Of a stretch of 64,000 nt of DNA, positions 57,214 to 64,000 are shown in pieces. A program made the position numbers and the translations under genes. Source of the DNA: Takakia lepidozioides (taxonomy: Eukaryota; Streptophyta; Takakiopsida; Takakiales; Takakiaceae); the NCBI GenBank assembly GCA_030704615.1, contig CM060732.1:58139053-58203052 (forward strand). The letters run 5' to 3'. The notes beneath the pieces were generated by a model. That model saw nothing but the letters and a program-made list of their open reading frames with translations, was not told the origin of the DNA and searched no databases. Within the stretch, counting starts at the first letter, position 1; each line of letters starts with the position of its first letter.

Positions 57214-59191
57214 TGGAGTGTGTTTCAATTGCGGGGAGCCCGGGCACATGGCCAAGAAGTGCACGAAGCCCCGGCAATTGAACATGACTCGGGCGACCAC
57301 AGAGCTGTCGGAAGATACCATCAGTCGCTTGGTGGAAGCGGTGGTCGCCATGACTTGTAAGATAGGCAAATTTTCTTGTGAATTGTATCAGGAAACTGGC
57401 GCCTTACATAAAGGGAGTCAATTATTGTTCGTGGATGGGATAATATCCGGAACTAACGTGTCATTGTTGGTGGACACAGGAGCGTCGCACTCCTTCATGA
57501 CACTGGCAAAGACACAAAAGCTGGGACTCCCGACAAGTGACGTGGGGGCCTCTATTGAAGTGCGTTCTGCCAAACGAGAACCGCAATTGGCGACGAGGTT
57601 GGCGTTCGATGTCCCTCTTCAACTGGGGAAATGGGAAGGACGTGAGAACTTCACCATTTGCGAGATCGATGGAGTGGATCTCATTTTGGGGATGACCTTT
57701 TTGAGCAAATCCGGAGCGGTCATAGATGGCCGCAAAAGAGTAGTCATGCTACCATGTGGGGATGGTGGCAAAGTCTTACGAGTATTGGAAACGCCCAAAC
57801 CCGTGGGAGGGCGAATAAACCTTCTGTCAGCAAGGGAGTGGGCTATGGAGGAGGCATACGAGCCCCAGTTTTTGCTTTACATTAGAGAAGTGAAGGGAGA
57901 AGGCGATAGGGAGCCGAGCCCAGATTGGATCAAGGGGATTTTGGAGAGATACCAGGATGTGATGCCGGAGGATTTACCAAGCGGTTTGCCACCACGAAGA
58001 GGAGTTGACCACAAGATTGAGGTGATACCGGGATCGGAACCGCCTGCCAAGGCGCCCTACCGGTTGAGCCACAGAGAGTTGGTCGAGCTGAAGACTCAGC
58101 TCAAAGATCTAATGTCAAAGGGGTATATCCGGCCAAGTAAGTCACCTTACGGAGCCCTGGTGCTATTCGCAGACAAGAAGGATGGGACGTTGCGGATGTG
58201 TGTCGATTACAGGACTTTGAATAAGGTGACTATCAAAAACCGGTATCCTTTGCCAAGGATCGACGACCTTTTCAATCGGTTGGCAGGAGCGAAGTATTTC
58301 AGCCGGATCGATCTGCACTCCGGCTATCATCAAATTCGAGTGGCGGAAGGAGTAGAGGAGAAGACCGCGTGCAGGACAAGGTATGGTTCATATGAGTTCT
58401 TGGTGATGCATTTTGGGCTCACCAATGCACCCGCGACCTTTAGCACGCTGATGAACAGCCTTTTCCAGGAGTGGTTGGATGACTTTGTGATCGTGTACAT
58501 CGACGACATCTTGGTGTATTCGAAAACAAAGGAGGAGCACCTGGAGCACCTCAAAAGGGTGTTCCAGAAATTGCGGGAAGGGAAGTTGTATTCCAAAGCT
58601 TCAAAGTGCGAATTCGGGGTCACAAAAGTGGAGTTCCTGGGGCATGTGATTACACAGGATGGGATCAAAATGGATGACAAAAAGGTGAGGGCGATCTTGG
58701 ACTGGGAGCCTCCGACTTCGGTCCCGAGAGTGCGATCCTTCCTAGGACTCGCCTCCTACTACCGGAAGTATGTGAGAAATTTCGCCAAGATCGCGGGGCC
58801 GTTGTCAGACCTTCTGTGTAAATCCAAAGTCTGGGCATGGTACACATTTTGCGGCCAAGCTTTTGCTGAATTGAAGCAGCGGATGGCGGAAGCTCCAGTC
58901 TTGAAAATCCCGGAGTTCGATCGGCCGTTCGAGATTCATACAGATGCGTCGGACTTTGCGATTGGGGGTGTACTGATGCAAGATGGACGTCCAATGGCTT
59001 ACAAAAGTAAGAAACTGAACGAAGTGGAGCGACGGTGGCCGACGCACGAGAAAGAGATGAAGGCGGTGGTGCACTGTCTTGAGCTTTGGCGCCACTATGT
59101 TGGTTCCAACCCAGTGAAGGTGTTCACGGACAATGTTACGGTGAAGTATTTTGCCACGCAACCCAAGTTGTCCCCAAAACAACTTAGGTGA
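57059..59191 (+). CDS. Element C pol: zinc knuckle, protease, RT, RNase H
   Basis: Open for 710 codons: [14 protein letters not shown] (CCHC) near 57229, protease [12 protein letters not shown] near 57465, RT ([32 protein letters not shown] near 58495) and RNase H ([18 protein letters not shown], near 58935). MHFGLTNAP replaces the family's MPFGLTNAP. It ends at TGA 59189-59191 where A and B have TGG (Trp); TAA follows at 59228-59230 where Tyr is expected. Confidence 0.9.
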   Translation: MTPSDRKRSGIGRGDNGTWKSKGGPSQVKAAPGASKGKAGGAAYGGQKATFDGVCFNCGEPGHMAKKCTKPRQLNMTRATTELSEDTISRLVEAVVAMTCKIGKFSCELYQETGALHKGSQLLFVDGIISGTNVSLLVDTGASHSFMTLAKTQKLGLPTSDVGASIEVRSAKREPQLATRLAFDVPLQLGKWEGRENFTICEIDGVDLILGMTFLSKSGAVIDGRKRVVMLPCGDGGKVLRVLETPKPVGGRINLLSAREWAMEEAYEPQFLLYIREVKGEGDREPSPDWIKGILERYQDVMPEDLPSGLPPRRGVDHKIEVIPGSEPPAKAPYRLSHRELVELKTQLKDLMSKGYIRPSKSPYGALVLFADKKDGTLRMCVDYRTLNKVTIKNRYPLPRIDDLFNRLAGAKYFSRIDLHSGYHQIRVAEGVEEKTACRTRYGSYEFLVMHFGLTNAPATFSTLMNSLFQEWLDDFVIVYIDDILVYSKTKEEHLEHLKRVFQKLREGKLYSKASKCEFGVTKVEFLGHVITQDGIKMDDKKVRAILDWEPPTSVPRVRSFLGLASYYRKYVRNFAKIAGPLSDLLCKSKVWAWYTFCGQAFAELKQRMAEAPVLKIPEFDRPFEIHTDASDFAIGGVLMQDGRPMAYKSKKLNEVERRWPTHEKEMKAVVHCLELWRHYVGSNPVKVFTDNVTVKYFATQPKLSPKQLR

Positions 59192-59248
59192 CAAGATACT
59201 TTGGCGGTGTTTGACGTGGATATCCAATAAAAACCGGGACGTGACAAT

Positions 59249-60396
59249 GTGGTGGCCGATGCTTTAAGTAGAAAGCAGCAGCTCCAATTGGTGTACAGGG
59301 GCGAGACGGCGCTCCAAAGGAAGATCCGGAAGGCTTGCCAGAACGATGAGCTGGCGAAGTCCGTGATGCAGGACTTGAGGAGGGGGGTTAAATCGCAATT
59401 CCACTTGCAAAATGGACTGCTCCGGTATAAGCAAAAGCGTCTCTACGTGCCGAAGGGAGGGATCAGAGATAGCCTCTTGCGAGAATGCCATGATAGCCCG
59501 CTTGCGGGCCACGGCGGAGCCAAGCGCACTGCGGCACTCTTGAAGAAAGAGTATTTCTGGCCCAAACTGAGGGAGGAGGCAGAGGAGTATGTCAAGACAT
59601 GCACCACATGCCAACAAAACCGGAGCGAGTTCAAAAAGCAAGCGGGGCTGTCACAACCCTTGCCGATTCCAGAGGGGACTTGGGAAAGCGTCTCGATGGA
59701 TTTCATGACTGCTATGCCGCCGTCAAAAGGATTCGATGCAATCATGGTGGTGGTGGATAGGTTCAATAAAATGGGCCATTTCATCCCCACCAAGGAGACG
59801 GCAACAGCACAAGAGACAGGGCGACTTTACTTCGCCCACGTCTTAAAACATCATGGAGTCCCGAAGGATATTGTCTCGGACCGCGATCCAAAGTTTACGA
59901 GTAAATTTTGGAGGACACTTTGGAAGAAGATGGGGACGAGGCTGAAGATGAGCACCGCCTTCCGACCTACGACCGACGGCCAAACAGAAAGAGTGAATTC
60001 CGTAGTGAAGCAGATCTTGCAGAATTACGTGTCGGCAGACCAATCAGACTGGGTGGAACACTTGGACGCGGTAGAGTTCTGTTATAATAACACAGAACAC
60101 TCCGCAACGGGAGTTTCCCCTTTCGTATTGGTCTATGGAAAAGCACCTCTGGTGCCGACAAGTTGGGCCGCCCAGGACGTTGAGGAACCGGCAGTAGCGG
60201 CGGTACTTGAAGAACGCGAGCGTTTTTTGAAGCTCGCAAAGTACAACATTGCCAAAGCGAGGAAACGGTATGAAAGGCAGGCGAATCGGAAGCGGAGGGA
60301 AGTGAAGTTTGAGGCAGGCACGGAGGTCTGGTTGACCATGAAGAATTTCCGACTACCTCCGGAAGTGAGTCCAAAATTCGTTCCTCCGTATGCGGG
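59249..60396 (+). CDS. Element C integrase, 3' end cut by solo LTR
   Basis: [20 protein letters not shown], then zinc-binding [30 protein letters not shown], catalytic [32 protein letters not shown] and [13 protein letters not shown]. It reads to VPPYAG at 60396, where the inverted LTR begins; coding continues at 61123. Confidence 0.9.
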
Positions 60397-61122
60397 TGTC
60401 GCGCACCTCACTTCGGTAAGCTCCCCTTCAAGTCATAGTTGCTAGCTTGATGCGCGCGCCTAACTCCCAACCTGGCCGCCAGACCAACTTGGAGCTTCGG
60501 CTGCTCACCGGGGCATAACGGTCCCCCTTTGAACTCCCATAGAACCCTCCACCGATTTGGAACCAGCGGGAATTCCCTTTGGTAGTTGGCAATCCGGAAC
60601 AGCTCCCCACTTTTTGGTCGCTTTCCGGCTCGCTCGCTTACTCACTAGTTTTTGGTCACCAACGGGCTTGCACCGTTCTCGGGGTTACTACTCCCTATAT
60701 ATACTTCTGTAGCTGTCCGCGGGGGTTTCACAACCAGCCATGCCATTTTATGGCGAACCACCACGAAAACCCTCGACTCCCGGTGATGAGTCGCGGTGAG
60801 TCTTGGCCCACTCACCACGGCCCCTATGGACCGTGATGAGTCCCAAGACTCCCCACGACTCCCACCACGAGGTCTCCGCCCCCATGGTGAGTCCTATGCC
60901 ACCCCCACTAAGTCCCGCGAAGCTACCACCACCCCTTGTGGAGCCACCCCCACCGCAACCCGGTATGCGGGGCTCCACCTAGTGAGCACCTCCGCCTCTT
61001 TGAGTGCCTTGGGCACTCAAGGGTGCTTCAGGCCCCCCTAACTATCGCCGCCGCTGCCCCCACCACAGGGGCAGCCCCTCATGTGTCCCGACCCCTTGCC
61101 CTCAAGGCAAAGGGCTGCGACA
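60397..61122 (-). mobile_element. Solo LTR (minus) inside element C
   Basis: 726 bp, same LTR family reversed: GTGCGCGACA end at 60397, TGTCGCAGCC start at 61122. Flanks GCGGG and ACGGA are only similar, so the 5-bp duplication has diverged or been altered. Confidence 0.88.
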
Positions 61123-61492
61123 ACGGAACCCTTTCGCATCCGGAAGGTTATGAATGAGGATGTGTATGAATTGGAGCTGCCGGCAAACAGCAAGGTGCAT
61201 CCAGTATTCCATGTCTCCTTTTTAAAGCCTTACTTCAAAGATGAAGCGCGTCCGAATCGGCATCAAGTGTTGCGTCCACCACCTGTGCTGTTGGATCATG
61301 AAATGAACCTGAGTACGAGGTGGAGGCAGTACTTAAGTCGAGGAGGTTCAAGAACCGAGAAACGGAGTATCTCGTCAAATGGAAGGGCTATCATCATGTG
61401 GAGGCATCTTGGGTGCGTGCCTCAGAAATGGGAAACGCATCCGAGGCGGTTGCAGTTTTTGAAGGGCGACCTCAAAAGCGGAAGAAGCGTTG
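61123..61492 (+). pseudogene. Element C integrase tail and chromodomain
   Basis: PFRIRKVMNEDVYELELPAN and HPVFHVSFLKPYF, then one A is missing in GATCATGAAATGAAC (about 61300), shifting the chromodomain ([20 protein letters not shown]) out of frame. Stop TGA at 61490-61492. Confidence 0.85.
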
Positions 61493-62398
61493 ATGGGGAC
61501 ATCAACCTTGGAGCGTGGGGAAGGAAATGCATGCTTAGCCCGGCTTAGCTAGCTCAGGAATCCGATTGCAAAAACTTGTATTGTACAAAATTTTGTTATA
61601 AAGGAAATGGGTTCCAAATGTTGTGTGTCCTATTTTGTTTGGAATGGTGATACATGGTGTGGTTGGCTAGTGTGTAGAATGCATGCTAGCTTACAAAAAT
61701 GGGAGAGGTAAATTGGGTTAATCGTGTGTTTGCGAAGTGCCGAAATCGGGTGACTCCCATCCAAGGGGCAAGGAAACATGCGCTTTCTTTGGGAGTTCAC
61801 GTGCTAGTGCGCACCTCGCGCGTGCGCGTACTATAACTGCGCTACCGAGGTGGTTGCGTTGTAGTGCGGGCTAACGCGGAAGCTATGTGCTTCCGTTCAC
61901 GTACTATAATCGTGTAGCCTCGGGACGAAGTCGTAGTGCGGCTTCGACGTGTTCCCGTACCTCAGGCCAGCATTCCAAGACAGACCCACTTGTAGTGATT
62001 GGGGCGCACGGTTGGTTCAAGGTTATCTTCCTAGTCAAAGGGGGTTCGAGGGGAACCCTTGCGCAAAGTGATGCCAAAAGTGGCATCAGGAGCGATCGCA
62101 AGCAATGTTGTTGCAGTAAGGCGATTCGATCCTCGGGGAGGATCATTCCTTGACCTTGAAGAAGGCCAAGAAGAGTGCACTGGGAGGAGCTTGAGAGGCT
62201 CCACCCCTGGCCGGGACTTGGAGGAAGTCGGCCGAACTAGCTAGTGGAGAGTAGAGTCAAGTGTGGGGTTTGGTTCTTTGCCATGGGACGCCATGGTACG
62301 GAAACAAACTCCTTGATGTGGGATGCCACAACTTGGATGTTCGTTTCTACAAAATGGACAAGTCGATGAGGACATCGACTCCCTGTTGGTAGGGGTGT
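61493..62398 (+). other. Element C 3' untranslated region
   Basis: Conserved non-coding region as in A and B; no open frame shared among copies. Confidence 0.7.
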
Positions 62399-63121
62399 GT
62401 GTGCCCTTTGCCTTGAGGGCAGGGGGTCGGGACACATGAGGGGCTACCCCTGTGGTGGGGGCAGCGGCAGCGATAGGTATGGGGGGCTGAAGCACCCTTG
62501 AGTGCCCAAGGCACTCAAGGAGGCGGAGGCGCTCACTAGGTGGAGCCCCGCACACCGGGTTGCGGTGGGGGTGGCTCCACAAGGGGTGGTGGTAGCTTCG
62601 CGGGACTTAGTGGGGGTGGCATAGGACTCACCATGGGGGCGGAGACCTCGTGGTGGGAGTCGTGGGGAGTCTTGGGACACATCACGGTCCATAGGGGCCG
62701 TGGTGAGTGGGCCAAGACTCACCGCGACTCATCACCGGGAGTCGAGGGTTTTCGTGGTGGTTCGCCATAAAATGGCATGGCTGGTTGTGAAACCCCCGCG
62801 GACAGCTACAGAAGTATATATAAGGAGTAGTAACCCCGAGAACGGTGCAAGCCCGTTGGTGACCAAAAACTAGTGAGTAAGCGAGCGAGCCGGAAAGCGA
62901 CCAAAGAGTGGGGAGCTGTTCCGGACTGCCAACTACCAAAGGGAATTCCCGCTGGTTCCAAATCGGTGGAGGGTTCTTTGGGAGTTCAAAGGGGGACCGT
63001 TATGCCCCGGTGAGCAGCCGAAGCTCCAAGTTGGTCCGGCGGCCAGGTTGGGAGTTAGGCGCGCGCATCAAGCTACCAACTAAGACTTGAAGGGGAGCTT
63101 ACCAAAGTGAGGTGCGCGACA
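62399..63121 (+). repeat. 3' LTR of element C
   Basis: Ends GTGCGCGACA. The start reads TGTGCCCTTTGCC, lacking the CGCGG present after TGT in other copies. TATATATAAGG near 62815. Confidence 0.88.
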
Positions 63122-63145
63122 CCTAGCAAGGTGCGCGACACCTAG
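63122..63145. repeat. Triplicated target-site/LTR-end footprint
   Basis: CCTAG, then CAAGGTGCGCGACA (the last ~11 bases repeat the LTR 3' end), then CCTAG again before D resumes with CATAGTACAC. Confidence 0.75.
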
Positions 63146-64000
63146 CATAGTACACAAGTGAATCTATATTTCCTGTAACATTTTGGGCTGACACTGCTCC
63201 CAACACTTCTCCTGAGGCATCACAGTGAACATGAAATACTACATGCCAGTGAGGGTTAATCAGCACCAGTGTAGTTGTTACTGACAATGTAAGTTCCTCA
63301 AAAGCCTGTTGACATTCAGCTGTCCATGCAAACACTGCATCTTTCTTGCTCAATGGTGCTGCTATCTGTGCATATCGTCTGACAAATCTTATGTAATAAC
63401 TAGTTTGTCCAAGGAATCTTCTTAAACTCTTAACATTTACTGGTGGTGGAGAGGCTTTAATGGCCTCTATCTTTCTGGGATCCACAATAAGTCCCCTCTT
63501 ACACACAATGTGTCCCAAAAACACCCCTAAATTCACACAGAAAGTACACTTCTCTGGATTCAAGCCCAGACCTCTCATCCTGCATCTTGCCAAACATAAC
63601 TCCAATTTATGCAAGTGCTCATTCTTAGAGCTGTACACACTGAAATCATCCAAGAACACCTGCATGAAATCATCCAGATACTCATGAAAAGATTCGTTTA
63701 TCACTCTCTGAAAGGTTGTTGGTGCATTACAAAGTCCAAAAGGCATGACTTTGTATGCATAAGCACCCCAGTCTGTGATGAAAGTTGTCTTTCCCTGGTC
63801 TTCTTCTGCCACTTGCACTTGATTATAACCACTGAAGCCATCCATGAATGAGTACATCTCATGGCCTGCCACAGTGTCCAATACCGCTTCTGTGAATGGC
63901 AAAGGGAAAGAATCTTTCTTCGTACAAGCATTCAACTTCTTATAGTTCATACAAACTCTCAGTTTACCATTCTTCTTGGGAACTATCACAATGGGTGACA
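63141..64000 (-). CDS. Element D reverse transcriptase, runs off window edge
   Basis: Minus strand from beyond 64000: MIVPKKNGKLRVCMNYKKLN, FSGYNQVQVAEEDQGKTTF, KVMPFGLCNAPTTFQRVI, VFLDDFSVYS (YxDD-box variant FLDD), GLNPEKCTFCVNLGVFLGHI, RFLGQTSYYIRFVRRYAQIA and the start of RNase H (VHCDASG). Uninterrupted. Continues at 55425 once element C is removed. Confidence 0.9.

Larger units (their letters stand above)
55426..63121 (+). mobile_element. Gypsy chromovirus C inserted in element D
   Basis: 5' LTR 55426-56141, 3' LTR 62399-63121, target duplication CCTAG (55421-55425; 63122-63126, and again 63141-63145). Joining D across it restores the RNase H frame (YYA-R-LMNS). It is the best preserved of the three chromoviruses here; disabled by a gag-pol frame change, a TGA, a TAA and a solo-LTR insertion. 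Confidence 0.93.

Noticed and set aside
1-64000. Nuclear code with TAG and TAA both read as Gln (ulvophyte type)
   Set aside because: The intact 789-codon gene at 18550-20919 has about 20 Gln codons and no TAG or TAA, and element C shows TGA and TAA replacing Trp and Tyr. TAG bias is kept as a finding, a full code change is not supported.

Overview
The window is nuclear DNA of a land-plant-lineage (streptophyte) eukaryote. The evidence is GT-AG introns, an URB1-type ribosome-biogenesis gene closest to plant EMB2788, a plant-only gar2-like/DIL-like protein, an auxin-response-factor PB1 exon, and Ty3/gypsy chromoviruses primed by initiator Met-tRNA. A charophyte such as Chara would fit the mix of repeats, but that is a guess and nothing here proves it.

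Layout. 1-960: upstream DNA and a likely URB1 promoter. 963-18021 (+): a roughly 17-exon URB1 homologue with LINE 3'-end fragments in its introns. Its reading frame is broken in about five places, two of them in-frame TAG codons. 18105-18370: a tandem duplication between convergent genes. 18550-20919 (-): an intact single-exon gar2-like gene of 789 codons. 23486-about 25780 (-): pieces of an ARF gene with a clear PB1 exon and Q-rich middle region. A perfect 22-bp hairpin lies upstream at 26261-26313.

28216-64000 is almost entirely nested transposons. (i) Retroelement A is a chromovirus whose left end is an inverted LTR plus 3'UTR (28216-29576) and whose right half is 46098-50289. (ii) A is split by a DNA transposon of about 16.3 kb (29762-46097) with imperfect terminal inverted repeats, subterminal CCACGTCA motifs and a 15-16 bp target duplication. 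It carries two divergent genes: a multi-exon methyltransferase-like gene on the minus strand (30460-41021) and a MULE-like transposase with a SWIM zinc finger on the plus strand (42011-45482). (iii) The methyltransferase-like gene is interrupted by a complete but decayed chromovirus B (32514-39503, TSD GTCAA). (iv) A second gypsy lineage, D, lies on the minus strand (about 50900-55425, resuming at 63141-64000). It has extra open frames downstream of integrase that are interrupted almost only by TAG. (v) D is split by chromovirus C (55426-63121, TSD CCTAG), which holds a solo LTR in opposite orientation (60397-61122).

The most unusual item is the 16-kb DNA transposon pairing a MULE/SWIM transposase with a methyltransferase-like gene. 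A second pattern worth testing is that in-frame stops in otherwise open coding sequence are overwhelmingly TAG, often where Gln (CAG) is expected. That suggests CHG-methylation decay or, less likely, TAG decoding.
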